The notes under the pieces are model-generated. The model was not told the DNA's origin. It did not search any database and worked only from the letters and a program-made list of their open reading frames with translations. The translations under genes and the position numbers were made by a program. Shown piece by piece: positions 25,301-37,305 of a stretch of 64,000 bases of DNA (position 1 is the stretch's first letter; every line of letters starts with the position of its first letter). Where the stretch lies: NCBI GenBank assembly GCA_963942565.1, contig CAWWDR010000024.1, forward strand, positions 16,931 through 80,930. The letters are read 5' to 3'. This DNA is from Maea johnstoni (taxonomy: Eukaryota > Annelida > Polychaeta > Spionida > Magelonidae).

Positions 25301-26317
25301 CAAAGAACAATAATAATTGTAAAACAAGGTCTCATGCAATTGAATCAAATAAACCCTTGAGAGCCCTGAGGGTGGTTTAATTCTAGAGGCTGACCCCGCC
25401 CATATCTTTTGATTGTGTTTTATGGCACACCTAAGTCATTTATGTAAGGTATTCGGTTTATAGTCTTGTATCCACGGAAGCGCTCACACAACCTTCCTCC
25501 CATAGCAGGCACTTTACACACGGAAACCATTTCAATCCCCTGGGGATATTCCAGAGCAACTGGCAGCATATAGCATACACGCTCTAAGAACTGCCTTATT
25601 TATGCTAGGTACCCATTTTGCAGCTGGGTAGACTGAAGAAATATGGAATAAACTGTCTTGCCCAAGAACAGACCAAAGTGCCCCGGCCGGGAATTGAACC
25701 AGCGACCCTCTGATAACTAGTCCGACACCTAACCAACTGAGCTACTGTGTCTCTCTTATGTGAGTGATTCAAGTGTGACAAGAGGCTATTAGTGAAGATC
25801 ATGTTAAGATGACCTAATGCCTTGCCACAGTGATATTCTTTCACTCAACACTGCCCATGTTGGGCCTGTGAAAGTTGCCAGTGACTTTGGGTTGGGGGTG
25901 GTTTTCGTTGGGTACTCCTGTTTATTCCACCAGTTGCAACTAACAAGTCATTTCTCATTCATATAGCAGAAAATCTGATGAAATAATCAAAATTATGAAA
26001 TTCTCCACTGATCCATATTTAGTCCCTGTCCCCTCTCAAGGATTCAATTGAATAGTGCATTAAGACAACAGGAACAATAAATATAACAACGCAAATAATG
26101 TCCATATAAATATGTGAGTAATTTATTAAACATGAAAAATAACAACTCTCAATTGCAGTGCAGACGTACCCTTCCCAAAATTCTTCTGGTGCCTAACCTG
26201 GCTAAACTGGGTAATGGTCTGGTCACAATGGTGCTCAATCAAGCGCTGCACCTCCTCTTTATTTGCACATGCAATCACCTGCCTTGGCTGTGCTGATTCT
26301 GTTTGGAGATCTTCCAT
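16312..26317 (-). CDS. Nine-exon CaRF-like/MULE transposase/SWIM/Ulp1 protease/PHD protein
   Basis: Exons (plus-strand coordinates, 5' to 3' on minus): 26170-26317, 22663-22802, 22064-22180, 21503-21661, 20848-21081, 19908-20316, 19223-19464, 18670-18845, 16312-17923. All junctions are GT-AG, phases match, and the total is 3,237 nt or 1,078 residues. The ATG at 26317 has an in-frame stop upstream and a purine at -3. Residues ~1-140 resemble the CaRF-type region (IPYDGIPFIF, LDLQCHQGKDKN, TKKIGCSASI). The MULE catalytic core has D327 (LLDATYK), D388 (MVDFSASE), CxxH at 409-412 and E505 (NNGIERQN). A SWIM finger (CTCPDW...CKH) lies at 621-635. A Ulp1/C48 domain has H908, D923, Q962 and C968. 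A C4HC3 PHD-type finger covers 1032-1078. Every catalytic residue is present. It is either an autonomous Mutator-like transposon gene or a host gene derived from one. The least certain junction is the acceptor at 22802; one ~14 bp further upstream is also in phase. Confidence 0.85.
24040..25131 (+). CDS. Two-exon plus-strand reading frame of unknown function (3' end of a gene)
   Basis: Exon 24040-24183 follows a pyrimidine-rich tract and CAG and ends at a GTAAGA donor. Exon 24832-25131 follows TGTTTCAG and ends in a stop. Both junctions are phase 0, so the frame runs unbroken: ADEDITEALGMVSGL..., then VKRLKNCRSFYQSYL..., ending KGFYDFMNNKH. The upstream start is unclear. A possible start is the ATG at about 24069 with G at -3 and +4. 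A splice donor at about 23245 (CCCAG|GTAAGT) could belong to a 5' non-coding exon. I do not recognise the protein; it is hydrophilic with many Ser, Thr and Asn and no membrane segment. An AATAAA lies at 25348. It sits inside an intron of the MULE-type gene on the other strand. It may be a nested host gene or a second transposon gene. Confidence 0.45.
25348..25353 (+). promoter_or_regulatory. Candidate poly(A) signal for the nested plus-strand frame
   Basis: AATAAA about 215 bases after the stop at 25131, followed by a T/G-rich region. Confidence 0.35.
25446..25755 (-). mobile_element. tRNA-derived SINE, family A, copy 1
   Basis: Read on the minus strand: A box TAGCTCAGTTGG, B box GGTTCAATTCC, then a body with CTTGGGCAAGACAGTTTA and CCCAGCTGCAAAATGGGTAC. 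It aligns along its length with 51361-51668 on the plus strand. The body resembles core domains shared by many animal SINEs. Confidence 0.85.
25853..25995 (+). mobile_element. SINE family B fragment
   Basis: Contains GTGAAAGTTGCCAGTGACTT, a G-rich GGTGGTTTTCG segment, GGGTACTCC and TCCACCAGTTG. The same string of landmarks is found at 55880-56010 and partly at 53830-53900. Confidence 0.55.
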
Positions 26318-28631
26318 CCCAACATTAACTAGCCAGTTTCAAACTGAAATGAGTGATTATTCCCATTATCTGATTGACATACCTTGATTAAATTAGACAC
26401 TCATTGTAAGCAGCTTCTGTAAATAAAAAAGTACTTCCACAGCTGAATAAATGCATTTTTATAATCTAATTATTTCATTACTATGATGACATAAGGGTTA
26501 AGGTGGAAATCTGCCTGATATTATGCCTGATAAGAAATCACTGGTCATGAATCAGGTCCAAGCAAATTTCCATTGATGTGCGCTATGTAAAACACATGCA
26601 CCAATGATCTCAATGGGTGTACATTGTTAATTAAATTGTCAATAACGACATTGCTGTCTGCTTTGACAGGGATTGACCTTAATACTTTTTAGACAAGAGC
26701 AGATTTTGGAACCTAGAATTTAAAATTTAGGAGCAAATAAATCCCGGCGCAGGCACCACATCGGTGAGATTTTTCCACAGGCACACATTCCTGTCTGCTC
26801 TCCCAGAAAAATTTGAAAATGTGCGCTCTAAGATGATTTCTTTTTGGCAATATTAATAGGTACAAAAAGGGGAAAAAATTAATGAGGAAAAATGCTCTTA
26901 TTGATAATTAACAAGTCCATTAACAAATTTGGCTGCTGTAATTTAACATCTGGTCGCAAAATCACATGATCCAGGGGCAAATGTCCCTTAAACGACCATA
27001 AAGTCAATCCCTGTTTGACCATGCATATTCCTTCAATTAATATTATTTTGACCAAGCTAATCATCTCAATTTTTGACTGAAAGTGAATAACGATTGCCTT
27101 AGAAGACAGTGCTTTAGAATATGACTGATGTGAACTCTCTATAGGTCTTCTGTGGATTTGGACCAAAAAAAGTTGCATTAAGCACATAATTGGGTAGAAA
27201 AGTTAAACAGATTTCATACAAAATTCTAAATATTCATAGCTGAGATTAATTTGGAGGAAAACACTTTTTCATGTAGTGGCTTATTCATTCCAAAGACATG
27301 CCATTTAGGAAAAGAACTCAAAATGGGATAAAAAAAAGAAATTAGAATGGAGCAAAAAAAAATATGCTATGCCCTTGTCTGTATTTATCCACACATATTG
27401 ATTTTGGTGTTCCACAGTCTATAAAAGTTGAAGTAAACTGGTTGAAATCACTTTGTATTGTCTTACATTCTTTTACCCCACCCCCAGCACTATTTCTTGC
27501 TGTTCAATGTCTTCCTCATCATGAGGCCTTTCAGGTAAGACCTAACTTTGTGCAGCCTAAAAGGGCAGTAAAAAAAAATAATCCTATAACCCCTTACACC
27601 AAACACTGATAAGTACAAGTCCACAGGTACCTCAATACCAAAACATCTCATAAAAACAATATCGGGGAGCTTAATCTGATAAATTTATACATGCTGACAT
27701 AGATAAATAATGTTCCATAATTCAACATTCTTTACGAGTTCTTGGGGGTCTTGTGATATTCTGCACTTGTAACATCTATTGAGTATAGGACGAACTAAAC
27801 TGATTTTAATTTACCTGACAACACTGCCAATTTTAAATAATAGCAAAATAGCTTGTTATTAAATTTGTACTTAGATGACTGCCTACTTTCAATGGTACAC
27901 CTCAAATCTTTACATTTTTTTTCGGAGGATGAGATGTTCAGGATATGAATTGCATTATTTTTTCACAAATTTATGCAAAATATAAGTATTGGAAGGGGCC
28001 CTATTAAGAATCAATTTGGTTTTCTTCTTGCGGAAATGTCATCACAAGATGTAGGATCAAGATAATTCCTGTGTGAATACTAGTGACTTTGGGGCTATAG
28101 AAAATCTAATTGAGATCATTTGATAACTAACAAATTTGGTGGAAGAAGGTAGTGATGTGATGACCAAGCCACAGACATGAAGGTTGCAATGGCCAAAAAT
28201 AGACAGCCTTCCATTTTTCCACAAAAAACAAGGAACTGAAACTACTATCTAACCATAACTAGGTTTGCCTCTTTCTTACAAATAAGAATGATTAAAAGTT
28301 AATGTTTGGTCTGTTTGTTAATTCAATTAAATTGCAAAAAGAATTTGGAAGTCAATTAATTTAAAAAAAACAAAATCAAGGTGATTCTTAAGTTAATAGG
28401 GCCCTTGTTTCAATAACACACATCTGAGAACCATATTTTCCAAGCCCTCAAGGAGGATCTAAGGTGGGTATCCACATCAACTAACCATACAGCATACACA
28501 CGAGGACCTCACCTACCTAACAGTAGGTGGGTCTGGTATAAATTCTAACCACTGTTCTTTATTTCATGAGAAACCTTCAAATTCAGTTGATTCTTAATAG
28601 GGCCCTCTCCTATACTTAAGAGAGCTAAAAG
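26318..28631. other. Non-coding AT-rich region
   Basis: No supported gene. A pyrimidine tract with CAG (near 27487) and a GTAAGA donor-like site (near 27534) bracket about 46 bases, but with no flanking exons I do not call an exon. Confidence 0.4.
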
Positions 28632-28803
28632 AGCCATTTTTACCGTGAACATCGAAGTTACGACTTTGGAATACACGACGAATCGGCCATGGAACATACA
28701 TGCTCACGTGCGACAAATGCTGACGTATTGAAATGACGTCATGTTACGATGGAATTCCGTGTATTCCAAAGTCGTAACTTCGATGTTCACGGTAAAAATG
28801 GCT
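28632..28803. repeat. 46-bp perfect stem with ~80-bp loop
   Basis: The left arm (AGCCATTTTTACCGTGAACA...) and right arm (...TGTTCACGGTAAAAATGGCT) are exact complements. The same right arm, but not the left, is kept near 10505-10555. Confidence 0.75.
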
Positions 28804-28995
28804 TAACGTATCTTTCCGTGAATCGATTTCAATGCAGTTTAAATCGCTACAACCGCCACAAATAAGTCTACATGTCTCTTAATTCTAGATGAAATCTGTC
28901 GTGAAATGACGATTTTGCAACAGGTTGAAGTCGTAGTAATTGTTATGCCATATTTTCGGTCAATCGCTATATGGCAAGCCAAAGTGGTTTTAAAT

Positions 28996-29367
28996 AGGCA
29001 TTTATAAATATTTATAATTCATTTTTAAATATTTGAAAATATTTTCAAATATTTGAAATTAATTTTAAATATTTAAAATTCATTTATAAATATTAATAAT
29101 TATGAATTTTAAATATTTATAAATCATGCTGAATTATAAATATTTAAAAATGATTTATAAATATTTGAAAATGATTTTCAAATATTTAAAAATGAATTAT
29201 AAATATTCAAAAATGAATTTTAAATATTTAAAAATGATTATTTTTAAATATTTGAAATTCATTTTCAAATATTTAAAATTCATTTTCAAATATTTATAAT
29301 TCATTTTTAAATATTTATAATTCATTTTCAAATATTTAAAATTCAGTGATTTTTAAATATTTATAAA
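28996..29367. repeat. Left AAATATTT array of the foldback element
   Basis: Some 20 imperfect copies of a ~19-bp unit, AAATATTTAAAAATGAATT, in both orientations. Each has the palindromic core AAATATTT flanked by ATGAATT or AATTCAT. The sequence is almost free of G and C. Confidence 0.85.
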
Positions 29368-30126
29368 TAGTACAGTAGCCAGCCACCCATTTTTGGGATT
29401 CAGGTTAACCCGAGAGCTAGAAAATTTCCGTTGGTATCATGTTTTAGGCCCACACTTGGGGCATACCGCCAGGGTGGATGTAGACTTCAGAAGTGGTGCA
29501 CATCTTTTTTATGGGGTCATGTCTTAGACACCCCAATATATGTAAAAAGGCCCCAAAATGGTCAAAATAATAGGTATAGGGGTAGGAAAGGCACCCTTAA
29601 ACACTCATAACTCAGCTTAAACCAAACATAGGGATGAGTGTTTGGTATCAAAATGTTGGTATGAAAGAGAAGTATCTTTTGAAATAGTAAACACATAACT
29701 AACTCAATCCCATGTTGTAATAAAGGTCATTCAAGGTCAAAATGGCTGCCAAATCAAGAATCTGGGATTTCCCCATATTCTATAGTTTCCGTTTATAAAC
29801 TTCTCAGTTTTTTTGAAGGTATGTATTTCTTTTTTGTAGCCACTTTTTCTAAAGGAATGTCTTGTAATGGAATTGTTGAACATTTTAGAAAGTTCATTGA
29901 CTAGAGTTTTAAGTCCAATTTTGAGCTGTTAGGTACAAAGTAGGGTACCAAGCCCACCTGGAGACCCCAAAAAGTGCCTAAAATGGTAAAAATTTGAAAA
30001 CTAAAATGATTGTATCTTAAGTTTTATAAGTAGGAAGGGAGCAGATGATGCACCAAAACATCAGGTTTAATTTTCTCCTCAATCTGGAAGATAATGGAAA
30101 AATAATATTGAAATTAAGGGGTCGTT

Positions 30127-31785
30127 GAAGGTCAAATAAAGGTCAAAATATCATTTTCTCCCTAAAAAATTCAAATTTTGATCAAGAGATTTTGATGAAG
30201 TACTTGTGTTTTGTCATTATATGATTTCCAAACCAGGTTACCACAATCATTGACAGATAAATAATCTCAACTATGGTCCAACAAATCATTTTCTACCATT
30301 TACCGGTGAAAATGAAGTAGTTTTAAGTCAATATGGAGGTGTGGAATGTGGCATTTGGCTATTCAATGCTTATGATAAGTGTTTACGGACGGGTTATGAG
30401 AAAGTGCTAATATGGGACCACTGTTTAGGTCATAAAAAATGTGAGCACCCAACATTATAGGCATTGTTTGGTATCAAAATGTTTGTTGTAAGACAGTCTT
30501 TCCATTTCATGCAACCAGCCTAGGGTAGGGTCTATTGTTGTGATACTAGAGGTCATTCAAGGTCAAACTAACCCCAATTTCATGATTTAAGGCATTTTGT
30601 CTTTAAATTTTCCATTAAGCAGCTTATCAAATTCTCCTAGAATACATATTTTATCCTGGAAATATTTTTACGTGAGAAATAATTTTTGAAAAGGATTCTG
30701 AGACATTTCTAGGTCATTTCAAGAGAAAGTCTGGACCAATCTGGAATATTTAGGGACCAAAATAACAAAATGACTGATTACGGGTGCACTCAAATATTTA
30801 AGTGAGGCAGCAGAAAGTCGACAACAGATCAAGTCATATCTTATGGTATGTCAGCTTTCATTTTCAATAGAGAGAATAAGCCTTTTAACTTGCGGCATTG
30901 TGTTTGTGTTTGTCATGTAAGATTATGAAGGCAGTGTAAAATATCACTGAGATTTAATGAAAAAATGAAGGTCAAATAAAGGTCAAAACGTCATTTTTTC
31001 TCTTAAAGATTCAAATTTTGATGAAGAAATTTTGATTAGGTAGTTGTGTTTTGTTATTACATAATTTCCTAACCACATTACCACAATAATTGACAGACAG
31101 GATATACCTTAAATATGTTTTACCAAAACATTTTTACCCTTTACCTGTGAAAATGAAGTAGTTTTAAGGTAATATGCAGATGTGGAATGTGCTATTGGAC
31201 AATTAATGCTTAAATTAATTCTTTAAGATTGAGCTGTGAGAAAGTGCTAGTACGGGACCACTGTTTAGGTCATAGAGAGTGTGAGCACCAAACATTATAG
31301 GCATTGTTTGGTATCAAAATGTTTGTTGTAAGACAATCATTCCATTCCATGCAACTAGCCTAGGAAGGGGTATTCTGTTGTGATATTAGAGGTCATTCAA
31401 GGTCAAACTAACCACAATTTCATGATTTAAGGCATTTTGTCTTTGCATTTTCCATTCAGCCGCTTATTAAATTCTCCTGGAATACAAATTTTCTCCTGCA
31501 AATATTTCAGGTGAGAAATATCTTTAATAAGAATTATCAGACATTTTTGCAGTTACTTCAAGACAAAGTCTGGGTCAATCTTGAATATTAAGGGGTCAAA
31601 ATGACGAAATGTCTGATTGTGCACCCAATAGTTAGGGAAGTTGCAGAAAGTTGATATAATAGATTCATATCTTATGGTACATCCTTTCATTTTCACTGGG
31701 GGATATAAGCTTTTTAACTTGCCTTTTGTGTTTTTCACAAACAAGTAAAGACTGTAAAATAATACTCAGATTTAAGGAAAAAATG
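30127..31785. repeat. Two tandem ~840-bp units in the left arm
   Basis: Units begin near 30127 and 30967 with GAAGGTCAAATAAAGGTCAAAA and share landmarks such as GGGACCACTGTTTAGGTCAT and TTTGGTATCAAAATGTTTGT. Shorter, more diverged starts follow near 31786 and 32190. The right arm has the mirror units near 34855 and 35703. Confidence 0.8.
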
Positions 31786-33354
31786 TAGGTCAAACCAAGG
31801 TCAAAAGGTCAAATAGAGTATTCATGACTCTGGAGGAAATATCTGTAATACTGCAGTTGCATCTTGTTCAAATGAGTAATTTTTATTCACCTGGAAGGAA
31901 TATTTGACAATCATGAACTAAAGAAACGATTAGCTTACAACTTAAATAACATTTTCAGATAAGAACAAGTTGCTTTCTATCTATTTGGAGGTCAAAGACT
32001 GAGACTGCCAGGATTTTACCTAGAAGCAAATTCTGAATTGTTCTAAAAAAACAAAACCAATATTGACTTTTAGTGTCATTCATGTTCAACATACCAAACT
32101 TTATACACAAGGTTTAATAGTATAATAATCATGTTACATTTAAAGATTAAAGCCAGTGTAAAATATAGATAGTGTAAAAGTTTAAGGTCAAACTAAGGTC
32201 AAAAAGAGTATTTGTGACTTTGAAGCAAATATCTCAATGCAGTAGTTACACTTTGGTAAAAAAAAAGCCAGGGTCTTAGTTAACCTGAAAGGAATATTTT
32301 CCAATCATTTAGTGGAGGAACTGAGGAAGTTTACAACTACATATTAAAATTACCAGATGAAATAAGTTGCTTTTGATTGTATTTGGCTAAAATAACTAAC
32401 TCCACATGCTGGCCTTACATATGTCTGCACCAACCATTGAGTACATTGTAAGCCTTTAGGTGACAAATGTCTCTTTTTAAAGCTTTCGAAGTTGTTTGAT
32501 GAAAGCTAGGCAGAAGATCATGAATCAAATTAAAGAAATAAGTATCATGAGTTTCATATAATAAACTAGGTATGTATCTGTCAGTGGTTCCATTCGTTAA
32601 TTGGAAACCATAACTGTAATTTTGAATAGTTCGGCATTATCTAAAATGATTTTACCTAATTTTGGTGTATACATCTTTTATTATCCATAACATTAATTCC
32701 TAGCTCAGTACCAACCTCTCTGATTGTTAGATATCTAACCTTTATTTGACCTCCAGCATGTGCGACCTAAAGTACATAAAATATGTGTACATACCTTAAT
32801 CTATTTTGGAAAACAAGCCTATTTAGTTATTTACACACTCCACTATCTGACTTGGTCAATTTAAAAATCCCCTTTTAGGATCCAATCCATTTTGTGCTGA
32901 CTGTCATGCTATCTGTGACTATTGTATGTGCATTCATAAATAGTGGTAGCCTTTTGGATTTTTTCAATAAACAGCTAAATAAACTGATTAAAGAATTGTT
33001 TGAATAGCAATTCCTATAACCTCTGGGAGAGATTTGACTTATCTAAGACATTAATCATTGACAATATATGCACATAAAAGGAATTTGTAAAAACGCGGAC
33101 ATCTTCTGAAGTGAAAGAATTAAAAACCTATACCAGAGCTAATCTTGACCTTCAATGACCTCTAAACCACAACAGGGACTGTCACACAAGAAATTGTACA
33201 TAACATTTAGAGATCATAAGGAGAAGCTAGCATTGTGTTAACAATTCTACCCCAAAGTTCTGTTTCTATGCATCAAAGAAGCCTAAGATAATTAAGGCTG
33301 AAGTTGGCTTTACTGCATGAGTTGTGGAAATTATCCTAGGTTTGAAATGAGCTA

Positions 33355-33571
33355 CTGTAAAACCCATTATTGTCCCCCTCCTTTTAATTTCACGCATTTC
33401 GCGCTAGGTGATGATAACGCGAATATTACTGGCGCTGATATACGTTCAAAATAGCAAAACAATGCCCCATCTAGCAGTGATAAAGTTGATGCGTATAATT
33501 AAATGGCCGCGATCAGATTCAGACGGCAGTTGCGTGAATAAAAATGTGCGTGGTAATAAAGGGTTTTACAG
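33355..33571. mobile_element. 217-bp MITE in the loop of the foldback element
   Basis: Ends CTGTAAAACCC and GGGTTTTACAG are complementary over about 16 bp with one mismatch, and both are flanked by TA (33353-33354 and 33572-33573). The inside is GC-richer than the host element. TA duplication fits Tc1/mariner-like mobilisation. Confidence 0.75.
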
Positions 33572-36489
33572 TAATTAATCTAGCTGACCTCCAAATTCAC
33601 AAAAATACTAAAGTTTGTACTGGTCAATAGTATCAATAAGCTATCCTTGAACTGAATGACTTCCTAATTTTCTGTACAGAGATTGGTAATAAATTTCATT
33701 GGCAAGAGAAACTACAGTAGGAAGACTAAAAAATCTACTTCAATTTCATAAATAATTGAATAATTCCCATGTTTGACCTTTGATTATGTTACTACTGAAT
33801 TTGAATCAGAAATCGCACTTAGGTAAAACCTTGGTAGTCTCAGTCTTTGACCTCGAAATAGATACAAAGCAACTTATTCTTCTTATTGCATACTAACTAT
33901 TCAATTAATTTCATGATTACCAATTATTCCTTTCAAGCGAATGAGCATTACACGTTTGACCAAAATAAAACTGCAGTGTACCGATATTTGCTTCAAAGTT
34001 GAAAATGCTCTTTTTGACCGTTTGACCTTGGTTTGACATTCCATTTACCCTTAAATCTCAATAATATTTAATGCTACATGGCAAACACAAATTGGCAAGT
34101 TCAAAGGCATATACGCCCAATTGAAAATGAAAGCTGACATACCATATGATAAAAATGTTGTGTCAACTTTCCGTTGCTATATTGATATTTGGGTGCACCC
34201 AAAATCAGGCATTTTTTTTATTTTGATGCCTAAATATTCACAATTAGCACAGACTTTGTCTTGAAATTACCTTAAAAGGCATAAGTTTCTCTTTAAAAAG
34301 ATATTTCTCACCTAAAAATATTTTTTTTAGGAAAAAAATATCATTAAATATGTATTCTAGGAGCAATTGATGAGATACTAGACGGGCAATTCAAAGACAA
34401 AATGCCTTAAGTCATGAAATTGGGGATAGTTTGACCTTGAATGACCTCTTATATCACAGCAAAATGCCCTACCCTAGGCTGGTTGCATGAAATGGAAAGA
34501 TTGTCTTACAACAAGCATTTTGATACCAAACAATGCCTATAATGTTTGGTGCTCACAACTTTTATGACCTAAACAGTCGTCCCATTTGTTACTAGCACTT
34601 TTTAACAACTCGATTTTAAACACTTAATTTAGGCATGAATTGCCCAATAGCAAATTCCACATCTGCATATTACCTTAAAACTAGCACTTCATATTCACAG
34701 GTAAAGGGTAAAACATTGTTAGTAAAATATATTTAAGGTATCTTGTCTGTCAATTGTTGTGGTAATGTGGGTAGGAAATTATGTAATGACAAAACAGAAG
34801 TACCTCATCAATATTTCTCCATCAAAATTCGAACTTTTTAGAGAAAAAATGACGTTTTGACCTTTATTTGACCTTCATTTATTCCTTAAATCTCAGTGAT
34901 ATTTTACACTGCCTTCATAATCTTACATGACAAACACAATAGGCAAGTAATGCCGCAAGTTAAAAGACTTATTCTCCCCATTAAAAATGAAAGCTGACAT
35001 ACCATAAGATATGACTTGATCTGTTATGTCGACTTTCTGCTGCCTTACTTAAATATTTGAGTGCACCCGTAATCAGTCATTTTGTCATTTTGGTCCCTAA
35101 ATATTCCAGATTGGTCCAGACTTTCTCTTGAAATGACCTAGAAATGTCTCAGAATCCTTTTTGAAAATTAATACTCACCTAAAAATATTTCCAGGATAAA
35201 ATATGTATTCTAGGAGAATTTGATAAGCTGCTAAATGGAAAATTCAAAGACAAAATGCCTTAAATCATTAAATTGGGGTTAGTTTGACCTTGAATGACCT
35301 CTAGTATCACAACAATAGACCCTACCCTAGGCTGGTTGCATGGAATGGAAAGACTGTCTTACAACAAACATTTTGATACCAAACAATGCCTATAATGTTT
35401 GGTGCTCACAACTTTTATGACCTAAACAGTGGTCCCATATTAGCACTTTCTCATAACCCGTCCGTAAACACTTATCATAAGCATTGAATAGCCAAATGCC
35501 ACATTCCACACCTCCATATTGACTTAAAACTACTTCATTTTCACCGGTAAATGGTAGAAAATGATTTGTTGGACCATAGTTGAGATTATTTATCTCTCAA
35601 TTATTGTGGTAACCTGGTTTGGAAATTATATAATGACAAAACACAAGTACTTCATCTAAATCTCTTGATCAAAATTTGAATTTTTTAGGGAGAAAATGAT
35701 ATTTTGACCTTTATTTGACCTTCAACGACCCCTTAATTTCAATATTATTTTTCCATTATCTTCCAGATTGAGGAGAAAATTAAACCTGATGTGTTGGTGC
35801 ATCATCTGCTCCCTTCCTACTTATAAAACTTAAGATACAATCATTTTAGTTTTCAAATTTTTACCATTTTAGGCACTTTTTGGGGTCTCCAGGTGGGCTT
35901 GGTACCCTACTGTGTACCTTACAGCTCTAAATTGGACCTAAAACTCTAGTCAATGAACTTTCTAAAATGTTCAACAATTCCATTAAAAGACATTCCTTTA
36001 GAAAAAGTGGCTACAAAAAAGAAATACATACCTTTTAAAAAACTGAGAAGTTTATAAACGGAAACTGTAGAATATGGGGAAATCCCAGATTCTTGATTTG
36101 GCAGCCATTTTGACCTTGAATGACCTTTATTACATCATGGGATTGAGTTAGTCATGTGTTTACTATTTCAAAAGATACTTCTCTTTCATACCAACATTTT
36201 GATACCAAACACTCATCCCTATGTTTGGTTTAAGCTGAGTTATGAGTGTTTAAGGGTGCCTTTCCTACCCCTATACCTATTATTTTGACCATTTTGGGGC
36301 CTTTTTACATATATTGGGGTGTCTAAGACATGACCCCATAAAAAAGATGTGCACCACTTCTGAAGTCTACATCCACCCTGGCGGTATGCCCCAAGTGTGG
36401 GCCTAAAACATGATACCGACGGAAATTTTCTAGCTCTCGGGTTAACCTAACTTCTAAAATAGAGCCCTTTTCCTGGTCTGGCTACTGGA

Positions 36490-37305
36490 CTAAAATGAAT
36501 TATAAATATTTAAAAATGAATTTTAAATATTTAAAAATGAATTATAAATATTTGAAAATGATGATCATTTCTAAATATTTGAAATTCATTTTCAAATATT
36601 TATAATTCATTTCCAAATATTTAAAAATCAGTGATTTTTGAATATTTAAAAATGAATTATAAATATTTAAAAATGAATTATAAATATTTAAAGGTGAATT
36701 ATGAATATTTGAAAATGAATTTCAAATATTTAAAAATGAATTTCAAATATTTATAATTCATTTATAAATATTTGAAATTCGATCTCATTTATAAATATTT
36801 ATAAATGAATTTCAAATATTTAAAATTCATTTTTAAATATTTATAATTCATTTTAAAATATTTATAAATGAGATAATTTCAAATATTTGAAAATGAATTA
36901 TAAATATTTGAAAATCATTTTTAAATATTTGAAATTCATTTTTAAATATTTATAATTCATTTTTAAATATTTATAAATGCGATAATTTCAAATATTTGAA
37001 AATGAATTATAAATATTTGAAAATCATTTTTAAATATTTGAAATTCATTTATAAATATTTATAAATAGGACCGAATTTCAAATATTTATAAATGAATTAT
37101 AAATATTTGAAATTCATTTTTAAATATTTGAAATTCATTTTCAAATATTTATAATTCATTTTCAAATATTTGTAAATCACTGATTTATGAATATTTGAAA
37201 TTGAATTATAAATATTTAAAAATGAATTTCAAATATTTAAAAATGAATTTCAAATATTTAAAAATGATTTCAAAATATTTCTAAATATTTATTAATATTT
37301 AAAAA
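36490..37305. repeat. Right AAATATTT array of the foldback element
   Basis: The same ~19-bp AT-only unit as the left array but more than twice as long, including higher-order duplications near 36860-37060. The length difference between ends suggests expansion after insertion. Confidence 0.85.

Larger units (their letters stand above)
22803..26169 (-). other. Intron 1 of the MULE-type gene
   Basis: Donor GTACGT after NFGK, acceptor TTTTAG before the codons for GSFKVLHW; both are phase 1. The 3.4-kb intron contains an opposite-strand two-exon frame (24040-25131), a SINE on the minus strand (25446-25755) and part of a second SINE family (25853-25995). Confidence 0.65.

Noticed and set aside
25668-25755. 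Possible tRNA gene on the minus strand
   Set aside because: It is the head of a SINE that recurs with its whole body at 51361-51668.
27488-27533. Possible short exon with acceptor and donor
   Set aside because: Only 46 bases, with no partner exons in phase nearby.
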